From contig JAKSYS010000109.1 of NCBI GenBank assembly GCA_022925895.1, positions 1 through 64,000 of the forward strand: DNA of 64,000 nucleotides, written 5' to 3'. A program made the translations under genes and the position numbers. This document shows, one piece after another, positions 48,457-60,700 of the stretch (within the stretch, counting starts at the first letter, position 1; each line of letters starts with the position of its first letter). This DNA comes from Fragilaria crotonensis (taxonomy: Eukaryota > Bacillariophyta > Fragilariophyceae > Fragilariales > Fragilariaceae). Below the pieces are notes generated by a model. The model was not told the DNA's origin, ran no database searches, and saw only the letters and a list, made by a program, of their open reading frames with translations.

Positions 48457-49410
48457 TTTAGTTCCTTGGCACTTGCGCGCGCGCCTCGTTCCAGTGTTGC
48501 AAACAAAATCGAGGTTGGATGTTGAATTCTGCTATGCAAAATAGAAATGTGTGTCGACTATCAATCACATCCAATTCTCTATCTGGACAAAGCTGCAGTG
48601 TAGCTATTGCTACTACAAGGGCCTGGTACTTGTAGACGCAATGATCGCAAATCTGAAGACCCGTGTCCTTCGATTGGCAGTCCACAACTAACCGTTGACA
48701 GCGCGTTATTGGGCGAACTCGACGGATGCGTTACTGTCGCAACAAGAAGCGTGTGCGTGTGAACTCACGACCCTCTTCAAGCAACTTATCGCTCTCCCTT
48801 TCTATTCTGTTACACAAGAGTCGTTGTTTCCACCAAGCAGATTCGGTCCAGGAGGGACGTAAACAAACGTCGTACCGAAAAACTAACCAGAAAAAACTTG
48901 AACAGGTCGCTACTCTGTACTTGTACGATTATCGTGGCTGCAAAGGTGAGCATCGCGACTCGAAACTCCCGCCGAGCTCCGCGGCGCCCGTTCTGATGGC
49001 GCGCTCCGACGAAAAGGTTCCGGTAGAGTACCGGATACTCCAGTATGCGAGTACTCCAGTTATAAGACCACAGTACTGTACTTGGAGTCGGGCGGACTCC
49101 GCCACTGTGCCAATAACTCAGGCTCATTGAGTCTTGAACATAAACATCAGAGAATCCACTAATGAGAGTATTTCGAACTAGACTTCACTTCGGATTCAAC
49201 AGGCCTACTAGGGAGCGGTTTTGAAGTGAATTAAAGGCAATCCAAGGACGCAAACCATGGCCGTCAGCAGGATGGACTAAAGACCACCGCACTGATTAGT
49301 GGTACTAGTACATGTAGCAGTATTGGTAAACACAGATGAACCTTAATTGCGTCACAGCAATGCTTACAACCTAATTCATACAAAGTGGTGCTTCAGCCTG
49401 CTCAAAGCCT
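48457..49410. other. intergenic, 5' of SUMO protease
   Basis: No gene supported. Contains the protease promoter and a GTAC-rich patch at 49010-49090 with GGCGGACTCCGCC. Confidence 0.5.
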
Positions 49411-51401
49411 CTAACTTGGCGTATTCCATTGTCCAACAGCTTCATACAATGCTGGACGAATAGAGATCGTTCTCCAACCAGTCTTTTCGGTACGTTTCTC
49501 TCGCAGAACCAACTTGGAGCATTCATCATCGTCCGACGAATCATCGCATGTGGAACCATTATTATAACGGTCGACGTACCCTTCACTGTCGCTTGCTCGC
49601 ACTTCTTGTAAATTGATCGTTTCCGTAGTGATTGTGTGCAGCTGGATTAGTGGTTCACAATCACCAACCGACGACTTGGGATAAACATCAAAACTAGCAT
49701 GGCACTTGATCGTGACACTGGAAAGACGAACGACAATCTCAATCGTCGTGGTGCGAGGCTGATTAGCGCCACTGCCGCCAAACACAGCATCGCCGGAAGG
49801 CACAACTTCAATGTCATCGCCGCCAAACAAGTCGCGCACGACAAAAAAGGCATCACCGCCCATTCCGGTGCGACTCGAGGCCACCAAGAGACGGCGGGTC
49901 ATAATGTCAATCGTACTCAATTGGAAGCTCTGTCGGCGTTGGTAACTGGAACATGCTGGATTCGTTCGACTCTGCGTCTGTGAGTCCGAAGTTTGACCTT
50001 CGGTTCCACTCATGTCGTAGTCACCTTCGTTGCCAGATGAAAATGGTCCCTCGGACTCGGATTGCGACATGCGGGATGGAAACGATTTGGCACGACGATC
50101 GTAACGATTCTTGCGACGAAACAAGGATCGAGAATTGAGAGTTCGGGTCAACAATTGGACCAGTTCTTTCCGACTCTTGACAGGTGGTAACACATGGCCA
50201 TTAACGGTCAGTACCTCACGCTGCAAATCGCGCATGGCTTGTTTCAACACGGTGGTATCATCACAAGGGTTTTCGCTTCCAAGACTTTTGGTAGCGGCGA
50301 TACCTGGGGGAGGCAATTCAATATTTTGCAATTCATACTGAAAGCCCTGACAAACTTCAAGCAAGTGACCAATCGACTGAAATTCAATGTTTTTGAACAT
50401 GTATCGCATTTTGGGATTCAAGACAGAGGCCAAAGTACACTCCATTTCACAATCTTGAAGTATGCTTTCCCGGTTTAGCATAATGTATTGAAGATAGGTG
50501 AGAACCAAGGGAGCAAGTCTCTGTTCAGCAGAGTCCTCTGGCGAAGACAAGAAGGCTAGAGAAGCAAAGGAAACTTGGTGTTCATACTCGGAAACAACAC
50601 CTGTGGGTTATTCAACAACGAGGCAAAAATTATGTGAGTCATTAGTCATCCAGGACACAAAAGCGTGCTCTGTACCATGATGAAGCCAAACGACCACATC
50701 CTCCACTTACGTAGAATCACAGCCTGCACATCTCCACTCAACAACTCCACACAGACAATCTCCTTCGTGACAGTTTCCAACAATTGCCTCAACGTTGGTC
50801 CGACACGTCGAACACACCCGACAGTGGCAACAAAGGCCTGGACAATACAGGCGGCGCGGGCCTTGGAGGCCTTGGTGCTTTCATCCGTTGTCGAAGTGAG
50901 ACTCAAAAAGTACAATCGCAATCGGGTGCACAGTTCCGATGCACGCAATTGTGCGTGTTCCGTCTCATTCGACAACGACCGCAACAACGCGGCATCTTGA
51001 ATCGAGGTCATAATGGGTGAAGTCGTCGCACGTTGAGCAGTAGATGTAGTTTTTGCTTGTTTACCTTTGGCATTGGTCTGTTTCACATCTTGTTGTACTT
51101 TCCTGTTGGAAGTAGGTGGCGAATCCTGAGGGATTGCCAGAGTACAGCCCTCAAGAAAGGCATCCATCCGCGCCTTGTCACGACGGTTCAAACTTTCATA
51201 GGCGTCAGGATCCCATTGATCCCAATCTAGCTCCTTCGTAGTCTGACGCTCAGGACATAACGCTTGGAGGGTCGCATGCAGAACTGGAGGCCGAAGGATG
51301 CTATGCACATTCTGATCATGAGGAGTCAGCGGATCCAATTTCTTGAGGTACCAATTGGTAATCTCCTGAGCAACAGATTTGGCTTTCATGGCACTGGTCA
51401 T
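49411..51401 (-). CDS. unknown 611-residue protein
   Basis: Two exons, 51401-50711 and 50555-49411, with a 155-bp GT-AG intron; joining gives 611 residues in frame (QAVIL then PFLSSPEDSAEQRLAPLVLTYL). The first half is mostly helical with a basic linker (TNAKGKQAKTTSTAQR). The second half has a basic Ser/Arg-rich region, an acidic stretch, then IDIMTRRLLVASSRTGMGG followed by DAFFVVRDLFGGDDIEVVP, and ends with an acidic, Asp-rich C-terminal third. No signal peptide or membrane segment is seen. I do not recognise the family. The coherent splice and length support a real gene. Confidence 0.75.
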
Positions 51402-52365
51402 AATTGTGGTTTGTTAACGATGGTTCACCCACCAGACAACGAAGAGAGGGACAACAGAACACGCAACAAGAAAGAGTCGAACGTGCGAGACCGTTCTTGT
51501 GCGAGTGCCCTTTTTGCAAGGAAAGCCCAGAGTCACACGCGGGAGACGCGAGTCTTGATTTATGTTGGCGAAGCAGATCCGTTCGATGTCCGAATTTGGT
51601 TTTTTCGATTCGTGTGAGTGAATAACTTCAATATAACGTTCCAACAATTTTGTGATATGAATATGAGGGGTGTCCCACGTCCCATGTCCTACAGCATGTG
51701 TCAGTATGTCCCATTCCTTGTACGTACTATACTCCAGACTCCAGTACAAACTTGTACCGGTACCATGTCCTACAGTATAAAGTACAGCCGCATAAACATA
51801 CACGGAGTATAGAGTACTGTTATATCGAAGCCTCTATCCTTGCCCTCTACTAGAGGAGAGGGGGAATCGCACAGTTCTAAAGCAATCGAGTGATAGCTTG
51901 CCTTCCTACTTAGTTGCGGATAGTATTGACAAATGCTTGTTGGCGAAACACATCTTTAAATACCTCCACGACGATTTCGACAACATGTTATGGGTAATCG
52001 ATTGCCTGCGGGTTATAAACATAGTTAACGATCCCATCGACATAGGAACGGAGTAGCATGGAGTATGGAACACATTACACCATTAGATGAAGTTAACATA
52101 TCACGGATCATGCATCACATGTATCATCAATCATAACATCATATCCACCATCACCCATGGAATGGCGTATCAAGCCTGCCGCCATACATCCAAAATCCAA
52201 TTGATTGATTTGCATCTTGCACCTTGCATTCCGCCCTGCCACACTGATCGCCAATCGCGACCCGTCGTTTTTTCCCTACTAACAAACAAACAAAAGATCG
52301 AAGGGCCTTGGCAAGCATTCGCATTCTCCCACCGCGTTGCTGCCTTCCCTCATTCTTCCCTCTAT
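51402..52365. other. intergenic
   Basis: No gene recognised. Contains the promoter of the unknown protein and the 3' side of the LRR gene. Confidence 0.5.
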
Positions 52366-53328
52366 TCATTCATACCTTTGCGAGCATCCACAACAACCGC
52401 ATGTGATTTCACCACAGTCAATATACATGTAGACTGGATCCGGCGGTGCGCAGAGGGATGATGGAACGTTTCCCGTCAACTGAGTGTCCCCGAGATACAA
52501 ACTCGACAGCTGTGTGAGGAGCCCAATCTCACTAGGAAGTGGCCCCACTAAGGGATTAACCTCGAAACTCAAAGTCGTCATCTGAGTCGCAAAAAGCGCG
52601 ATCTCGCTTGGAATAGTGGAAGTGAACTGATTCTGGCCCAAAGACAAAACCCCAAGCAGTGTCAACCGCGCAATCTCACTTGGAATTGTGGAAGTCAACT
52701 TATTGTTTCTGAGTAGCAAAGTTTCCAGCTTTGTCAGTAGCCCAATCTCACTTGGAATTGAGGAAGTCAGCTCATTTTCATCCATACCCAAACCCTCCAG
52801 GTGCGTGAGGAGCCCGATCTCGGTAGGAATTGTGGAACCTGCCGCAATGCGTCCGCTGATATAGACTGTGAATCGACACAATTCCAAGTCTGGCATCGAA
52901 AGAAAGCTGCAGCCAATCAACTCCGGCGTCAAGGAGGTAGGGCGCGCTGTAGTCGGTTTGGCAATAACAGGTGCACCAGAGCCGTTGGAAAGTGGAGCAC
53001 CGGTGGGCACAGGCAACGAACTACTGCTCACTCCCGATGATGGACGAACCACAACTACAATCACAGTCACAAGAAGAACGCAGGCAAGCAAGGCAAGTCC
53101 CAAGAAAATCCATCGATGCAAGGGACGGCGGTACCATTTCATTTCGACCGATTGGGACTCTTCAATAACCTTCGTTTCCTCTTTGTCTCCCTCCGGTACC
53201 AGTTGTGCTTTCGCAGTGTGCAAACCACTTTCAGCAGCCATGTGACTGCTGTCCTGTGCACTGGCATCTGCTCCTGCAGACACTGGCACCTCCTCTTCCT
53301 GCATCGCTTCTACAGGTAGATTCTCCAT
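52366..53328 (-). CDS. single-pass membrane protein with leucine-rich repeats
   Basis: 320 residues from the ATG at 53328. An acidic N-terminal 60 residues precede one membrane segment (73-94), with basic WYRRPLHR before it, so the N-terminus is probably cytosolic and the LRRs outside or lumenal. About five LRRs of the plant-type xxIPSEIGLLTxLxxLxL pattern follow. The C-terminus ends in a Cys-rich motif (CGEITCGCCGCSQ). LRR ectodomains bind ligands or partner proteins; no kinase domain is present. Repeats are very alike (GLLT and SEI recur), indicating recent duplication or strong constraint. Confidence 0.85.
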   Translation of the reverse strand: MENLPVEAMQEEEVPVSAGADASAQDSSHMAAESGLHTAKAQLVPEGDKEETKVIEESQSVEMKWYRRPLHRWIFLGLALLACVLLVTVIVVVVRPSSGVSSSSLPVPTGAPLSNGSGAPVIAKPTTARPTSLTPELIGCSFLSMPDLELCRFTVYISGRIAAGSTIPTEIGLLTHLEGLGMDENELTSSIPSEIGLLTKLETLLLRNNKLTSTIPSEIARLTLLGVLSLGQNQFTSTIPSEIALFATQMTTLSFEVNPLVGPLPSEIGLLTQLSSLYLGDTQLTGNVPSSLCAPPDPVYMYIDCGEITCGCCGCSQRYE

Positions 53329-55181
53329 GATGAGTAACACTCTCTTCGTAAATGAATGTTCGGATTCGCGTACGTGAACCCAACACGTACATGTATGTTA
53401 CCGGATTTCAACAACTTCAACACAAGCCTATTACCGGGTTTTTGCATGCGATCTTACTTTATCAGGACTACAAGTACTTTAAGTGCTATGTAGCTATTTG
53501 TCGAGCCGTCGAAATCGAACGTGCGGACACATTTATGTTTATGCCCATCCTTCTAAATAAAATTGTAAGCTTGTTTTCCGGACAGTCCGACCTCATGATA
53601 CGATGTACTCCTGTACGACACGGAAAAACTGCCTCACAATGTCGTCTGTCGTATCGGCATTGTTACTGTGTACTTGTACTCCTGGTACATAAGACGCTTT
53701 CACTTAATTCTTAAAATTTTGTTTGGCTAATCAAATAATCTCACACTCGTATGACTTGATGAGATGAACCCGTACTTATACTGCGACATCGTTATACTTA
53801 ACGAACGAATTACTTAAGTAAGCGATCAATTCAGCCAATCAAATGTATTCATGACTTCTGCGTAGTTCTCACAGGATTACACTTCGATAAACATTGTAAA
53901 GTGTAAAGTATGTACGACAGTATGTTAGTATGCACATACCAGTACAACATTACTTGGATCTTGCAGTAGTACAGTAGCACCAATTAACCGGAACTACGGT
54001 ACATTGTAGAGTGTTGTACTAGCTCCCACCAAAGAGTGAATGTATGATCATGAAAATGTTGTCCGGAAGAACTTTCTTATGAACTAACATGGAATGATTC
54101 ATTCTCATGGAATCACAGCAACCTGAATTGCACCGCCGTCAAAGGAGTTGTTAAGCAGATCAGTGATCCCGATGTATGTTCTGAATTTTGGCGCAAGCAA
54201 CAATTCATGCTTCTATCCCGCAGAAATTCTTAGGAGTGGTTTTCAAATGTGCCCCGATGACAGCGAACCAAATCTGCAATCTGCTCCAGAGTGACACATC
54301 GCTGATGAATGAAGAGAACTTTCAATCGGCAGAGACTAGCGCAATGATGCAGCTCAATCTCTGGCGCAAGAGGAGAGTATTGCATTATCATCTCCACTAC
54401 TTATAGCCGATCCCTGTTTGCTATGCGCCGAAGGCAAAAATGAACGCACTACAGCTATAACGCGAGTCCTTTTCTGTGATACCCCCGATGCAACAATTTA
54501 CAAGCATCGGCATCGGTGACAAGTAACTCGTCTGGTTCTTGCTATCTACTGCAGCTCCAAGGAGTTCAACTGCGTGGTTGAATATCTCAGAAACTATGGA
54601 AACGTATTCTTTGCGCCTGACTGCAGTGATGACTCCCCGGCACTTCTGGATAGGGCAGTTCTCCAATCAGTCTCGAGTCTCCTGAATTGTGTGCGACAAT
54701 TTAAGTGAAGGGTTACGTTCAATGTGATTACGAGAAACATTCAAATCTGTATATTAAACCCTCCACCCAACTGTGTTCCGATCTTGCTGATCCAGTGGAC
54801 TTATCGTAACCCTTTTGGCAATAAGACAAACTATCGCTGTTCCGATGCAGTATGAGGCATTTTTGGTGGGGACGGTTCAAAGGAGGAGTGCCTGAGAAGT
54901 CATGCCCAAGCAGTGCTTGATTTTGGCTGCTCTGAACATCAAAGTGGGTGCAATTGTTCGCGACTTGCATGATCAATGCCTGTGGTGCAGTGCCGGCTTT
55001 CCTGTCCTTGGAAGTAGGATATATATGGTAGTGCTGCTCTAGCCGACTTCGATGATACTCTGGATGGTTAAGGAAACAAGACTGCTGTTGTAAGGAGGTA
55101 ACACTGTAGTAATTGCATCAAATACTTATTTGAATGGTTAGCTACTTCTAATGATAGGCATCAAGAAGAAAGGATCGAGAG
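53329..55181. other. intergenic, no supported gene
   Basis: About 1.85 kb of AT-rich sequence between the LRR gene and the TIR element. Short frames at 54188-54406 and 54421-54666 show no recognisable domain. Confidence 0.5.
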
Positions 55182-55184
55182 TAA

Positions 55185-56318
55185 GGCCAATCCTTACGGT
55201 GTTACAAGAACAAGAACAAAAATTATTACATAAACATTCAGTTGAGTTTATGTTGCAAATCCTGTTTTACGTCCCTTACGATTTTTACGAATACAAGAAC
55301 GAATATCTTATAACCCTTATCCTTTTTGGAATGCCAAAACGAACTCTCGTACACTAGAGGACGTAAAATCGTAGTGCTGCCTCCCTTTCGGGGAGTCGCC
55401 TTTTCTCGCGTCTCGACGCAACGAAGGAGAACGCATCAGCGTCAATGCCGTATCCGCATACCATCAGGATCATTTGTTTATTCCGGAGGATCGCGCCAAC
55501 GATGCCATGCAGGGATTGTACGAATTGGTGAAAGAATCGGGGAATTGAAATGTTTCATATCCTATCAAATTATTAGTAGGGGTATGGAATGCTTCACAGC
55601 ATTCACTCAGTTTTTAATAGTTTATAACTGAATCATCGGCATCTTAGGTGTGGGAATGTGCGACGTTTTCGTCTTGATCACTTCATCCATCAACCCATAA
55701 TCCAGCGCTTCGTACGGCGTCATGAAAAAGTCTCTATTCGTATCTTCCGCAATCTTCTCTTCCCGCTGAACACAGTACTCCGCATGTACTTGTTGAGGCA
55801 TGCGTTGACGAACAAAATCTCCTTGGCTTGGATTTCAATATCCGCCGCGGCTCCCTGTGCCCCTCCGAGGGGCTGGTGGATCATGATACGGGCATTGGGC
55901 AAGGACTTGCGCTTCCCCGGAGCACCGGCACCCAACAAAAGGCGCCCATACTCGTCGCCATGCCAAAACAGACAGTCTGAACGTCGCAGGGGATTAATTG
56001 CATCGTATTGTAAATGGCAAGTCCGGCACTGACGGAGCCGCCGGGGGAGTTGACGTAGAGAGTAATGTATGTTGTTAATTAATGGATGATGACGAGGATG
56101 CCATCGAATCATGAATCATGAGCAATCGAATTGATCAAAACATTCTTGTTCGCCGAACAAGAATTAATTTTATTTTTGTCAGCCGCAAGAATGTGTTTAT
56201 GTTATGTTAGTATTCTTGTCGCCGTAAGCCGTAAGGGACGTGTTTTTCAAGAACAGAAACAAGAAGACGTTTTTGTTCTTGTTTTTGTAACGATTTTTGT
56301 TTACCGTAAGGGACGGCC
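55185..56318. mobile_element. TIR element carrying a captured ClpP fragment
   Basis: Ends GGCCAATCCTTACGGT (55185) and the inverse of GGCCGTCCCTTACGGT (ending 56318), flanked on both sides by TAA (55182-55184 and 56319-56321). The terminal motif matches the element at 5021-6324. A second, inner inverted pair ACGTCCCTTACG / CGTAAGGGACGT lies at 55269-55280 and 56230-56241. Subterminal ACAAGAAC and GTTCTTG words recur. No transposase is encoded, so it would be moved in trans. GGCC ends and a 3-bp TAA site fit PIF/Harbinger (inference). Confidence 0.8.
55622..56069 (-). pseudogene. captured fragment of a ClpP protease gene
   Basis: The minus strand codes for [20 protein letters not shown] through the ClpP core to a stop after KMPMIQL. 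Catalytic-region marks are GMATSMG (Ser), [11 protein letters not shown] (His) and TNRDFFM (Asp). The N-terminal third and any start codon are missing and there are no introns. The frame shifts twice by one base (after GMATSMGAF and after LNKYM), so it cannot make a full protease. Because it lies wholly within the TIR element, it is best seen as a gene piece picked up by the transposon. Confidence 0.88.
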
Positions 56319-56677
56319 TAAAGGTATGCTAATAACCATTCAGACTACAAGTGCGTTTCATGGCCATCAGTACAGTATACTACCGTAGGACCAGTAGTAA
56401 ACTTTACGAGTCGAAGAAGAAAAAACCTTCAAATACCGTGTGCACTCGAACCGCCGCCTTGGAGGTCGTAGATTGTACTCCAGTCTACTTCGAGAACAAG
56501 TACAGTCGTACTGTCGTGAATGTAGACCGGAAAGCTGCGAAACGCAAACTTCCCTCTCCTCCATCAACTCAAACCGAACCCTTCGAAAGACTTCGTCGTT
56601 CCTCGTGTCTGTGCTGTCGGATCTCCACTCTGCACCAAATTGCATTGACGCAACACGCAGCTCTTTTTTTCTAAATC
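56319..56677. promoter_or_regulatory. 5' region of Dre2 gene
   Basis: 359 bp without a supported gene before the Dre2 start codon. Confidence 0.4.
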
Positions 56678-57451
56678 ATGTCTCAACATATTCTAGCCCT
56701 TGGAAGTGTCCCTGTTAATCACCTCGATGGATCGTCATCGTCAGGGTTGACTCGCTTGGAAAGTAAGCAACTCGTCACGCAACACCGTCAGTCGATTCCT
56801 CCAAATTCCATCAGTTCGTTGGTGTTTTGGATTCAAGCGGACGAACTCCCTACAGTCTACGATCCCATGGAATTGGCGGGATGGGTTCCTCTCTTGGTCA
56901 AGGATGACGCAAGTACTGTCGAATTTAAGATTGTTGGCGACGAAACCACCAGTCTGGCGACCATTCATACGTCACTTCTCTTGGCTGGTCTCAAGGCCAC
57001 ATCCGAACGGAGAGAGGGAGATGTTCGCATGCTGACGGCTCACCGCAAGGCAACAACACTGACCATTAGTCAACCCATTTCGTTGGGGGGTGCGAAGAAT
57101 GCTGTTTCAATTGACGATGATGATGGCGATGATGATTTGATTGATGAAGATGACTTGTTGAATGACACGACACTTGGAGCTCCTAGTATGGAGCCGCGAA
57201 CAGTGAAAGGGGGTGACGATTGTTCTGGTCGTAAGGCCTGCGATAATTGTAGTTGTGGACGAGCCGAAGCTGAAGCGGGGGGAAGTCCAGTACCTGTCCT
57301 GACCAAGGAGGAGTTGGTACAGAAAACATCTTCATGTGGCAATTGTGCCAAGGGAGATGCCTTTCGATGCGCGTCGTGTCCATACTTAGGCAAGCCAGCC
57401 TTCAAGGCCGGACAAGAGCATTTGGTTTTGGATCTCATGGATGATTTCTGA
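56678..57451 (+). CDS. DRE2: anamorsin/Dre2, cytosolic Fe-S cluster assembly factor
   Basis: 257 residues, single exon. Dre2 works with the diflavin reductase Tah18 to pass electrons to early cytosolic iron-sulfur assembly and also sits partly at mitochondria. The N-terminal part is a degenerate methyltransferase-like domain, followed by an acidic linker (poly-Asp near 148-165). Two C-terminal Cys motifs bind clusters: [13 protein letters not shown] and [23 protein letters not shown], the second a clean CX2C-X7-CX2C. The ending VLDLMDDF is also typical of the family. Confidence 0.94.
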   Translation: MSQHILALGSVPVNHLDGSSSSGLTRLESKQLVTQHRQSIPPNSISSLVFWIQADELPTVYDPMELAGWVPLLVKDDASTVEFKIVGDETTSLATIHTSLLLAGLKATSERREGDVRMLTAHRKATTLTISQPISLGGAKNAVSIDDDDGDDDLIDEDDLLNDTTLGAPSMEPRTVKGGDDCSGRKACDNCSCGRAEAEAGGSPVPVLTKEELVQKTSSCGNCAKGDAFRCASCPYLGKPAFKAGQEHLVLDLMDDF

Positions 57452-57712
57452 TTTGAGCAGGTTTCGAAACTGATTTATCCTCAAAATTATTGCATAACAA
57501 TTTAGATTGTGTTGTCGACAAGGAAGGCAATGTTGTCTGCGGCGGCTATTAAGCCTGGACTGATTTGCAAATGTGCCCCACCACCAAGTTCCAACGGGGA
57601 AGGCCCTCTCCTCCACAGGAGTTGCAAAACAGCCACATCGAATATGAATGCTCTCTCTGCAGTACATATGTTATATGTTATATGTATAATCTAGTAGATC
57701 ACCTAAACAGTA

Positions 57713-60700
57713 CCAGTTTAAACCCAGTACCTGGACGAACTAAATTACGACGAGTACCTGGACTAATTGAGAAACGAGTTAAAACGATCTATTCGTACAC
57801 GAAGATCCATGATATCACCCAGTTGAGAGTTGTACTAAACCCCGAATCATAGGGGGGTACCGTAGGTCGATCTTGCTGAGAAGGTGTACCGAAGACGATG
57901 GCGCGGCCGAAAAAATTATCTTTTTTTTTGGCGCATGACATTTTACTTCGTAATTTCAATGCTCATTACTGGAACATGTCAACGAAAAGAAAGAAAGGTC
58001 AGACCGCTACTGCAGTGGCACAAGTAAATAATGGTAGACCGACAATCCAGTACACTGTCGAAGATGTGGTCAAGTTGGTGCGTTTTCATTTAGACCGGCT
58101 CGACAAGTTGCCATTGTGAATTGCAAAATGGCTGGGGTGATAATTAAATTCGTCGTACAATTATATTTTGGTCCTACAGCAATTTCATACTAACGAAATA
58201 AATCGCAATCTCATTCCGACAACATCACCGCAGGTGGTTGTCAATGGTATCACGGTTGATATGGCACTTCGGGGTTGTGGATTGCATGGGAAAGTACCAA
58301 ACAGTACAGTGTACTCGCATCAAGGTAGCAAGGAAGAACGGAATGTACAATAAAGAAATCAGGAGAGAATGCGAGAAGAAAGAGCAGAAACTTGGGTTGA
58401 TTATAGAAATTCCAGACAATGGCACTACAACCTCTCGGGACGACATATCACCAGTCACCATCACAACAATCAATTCTTCATTGGCAGAAGGAGGCTCCGA
58501 CACAACAATCACGACGAAGAAATCGCGACAATCTTCAAGACAAGCAAGTATTGCTAGACTTGACGCGAAGAGAGTCAAGCTTGACTATGATGGCAGGTAC
58601 AAGAAAGCATTCAAGGATGCAACCAACCTCGTTGTAGCGAATGCTCGAGGTGAACCAGTCAATACCATTTGCAACAGGCTCAATCAAGACTTCAAGCTGG
58701 ACGGGCGAAGCGCTTGGCAAGAAGCACTGTGTACCAAGCGGCAAAGGATGGTCGTGCTGGAATGAGTCCACCGTCAAGGGGTCCCGAACCGAATATCCCA
58801 GGCAAGTTCTTACAGTTGGTGGCAACGCATGCGGAGGTCAGTCAAGTCGGAGATGGCGAGTTAAAGGGAAAAGACTTCAAGCGCTTGATTGGAGCCTCAA
58901 TCCTTGGTACAGAGCACGAGACGAGGTACACTGTTGAAGGAGTATGGCGGAAAGTCCGAAAGGTATTCCCAGAATCGCTCCAAGCTGCGACAAAGCTCAC
59001 GGTTGAGGATGCGAGAGCACAATGGACGACACATGACAATCTGAACCAGTGGTTTGACGATGCGAAACAGGACTTGATCAACACTGGTTTAGTTATTGAT
59101 GAGGAAGTCCTGGATGAGAAAGGAGCAATGGTGTCAGAGGTTTTGTTTCGCAAAGACACTGAACGGCGTATCATAAATATGGACGAAACTCACCACGACC
59201 TAAGTATCACTGGGGACAGAGGCGGACCGCGTGCAGTGTCTTATCATAACCCTGCATTCCAACGTGGCGCCGCACGAGGCGTGAAGTCAGCAAGGCACGT
59301 CACTGGAGCGTACGCAACCAACGCAGCAGGAGAGGCCCTGCCACCATTCTACATATTCGATTCCAGTGCGAAGTTGTGGAGAACTTCCGAGTCAAGGTTG
59401 AGTGGCTTGAGGGACTGCCGTTGGTGACTGGGAGATTTGGCTGTCCAACCATCATAGAATCAGGCAGCTTTACGCAGTTCGCCCGAGAGGATCCATGGAC
59501 GATTCGTTGCTCAACGATTATATCGAGAAGGTGATAGTGCCGCTGTATCCGAACATGCATAAGACAGCTGTGTTTGATCCGGTAACTGGCAAGCTAAATC
59601 AAGGTCCTGTTATCCTCAAAGTTGATGCTGGGCCTGGAAGAATTGTGTCGTCAGAGGCGATCCTTTTAAAGCGAGAACAGTTCTTTGAACGCGGACTCAT
59701 CATCTTGTTGGGCTTACCTAATGCAACGAGTGTACAGCAGGAAATGGACGCTCTGTACGGTCCTTTCAAATCATCAACGTATGCACGTGGCGAGAAGGTG
59801 GTTCAACAGAAGTTGAGAGCCCGAGGCCTCGCCAGACGGAATGGCAAGGTTCCACCAGCTGTTTTGAACCTTGACTTCAATGACTTGGCAACAGTTGTCA
59901 ACGGCACGCCTGACGACGAACCTCGCAACAAACCATTTGATTCGATCTTCACTGAGGAGAAGATTCTGAGATCGTGGGCGAAGGTGGGCTTCGTGCCATT
60001 TACTAGGAACTGTTTGAAGGACAAGAAAGTGAGGAAGGAGTTGGGACAGCGAAAGGCAGATGAGCAACTCGAGAACTTACAACGAAGGTATGATTTACTT
60101 GTTGACTCGTTTGAGGGAGACGGATTTAACGCTGGAATTTTTGACTTGGAAATACCGACGGCTGCTCATGTTATCAGAGCAGAAACCGAGGACAAGCAGG
60201 CGGAGGAGTTGGTCGAGAATGGAAAAGCCTTCTCCGTCGCTGGGCAATGGAACCACTGTCAGTCAAGAATCGGCAACGCAGGCGTCACCATTAGAGCTCA
60301 GAAGATGCAGCTCGAGTTGAATGAGACTGCGAGGACAAAGGTTGCGAACAAGAAAAGTGAGGCTCAACTGAAAGCTCTGGAGAAGGCTCAGATTGCATTG
60401 GCAAAGTTCGAATTCGATAGCCACTCCATGAACGACAAGGATTGGGGTGACGTGATCAGGTGGGTGCTCCTGAGGCGAAGGTCGAGTTCCTACTGAAGGA
60501 CTTGAAAAAGAAGGAAGACATTCTGGCGAAACTGGCAACACTTCCCAACAGTTGGACCACCTACATACCTCGCAGGGAGCACACTCTTCCTGCCGTCCCA
60601 ACAACAACAGTCTAGATTAACAATCAAAAGAGCATTTGAAAGTCAATGGACTGATTTTATGATTGTTGCTTGTGCTCGAATGAAGATTTTGTGCAAACGG

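Noticed and set aside
55622-56069. Functional ClpP gene
   Set aside because: It lacks the N-terminal third and a start codon, has two frame changes and sits inside a TIR element.
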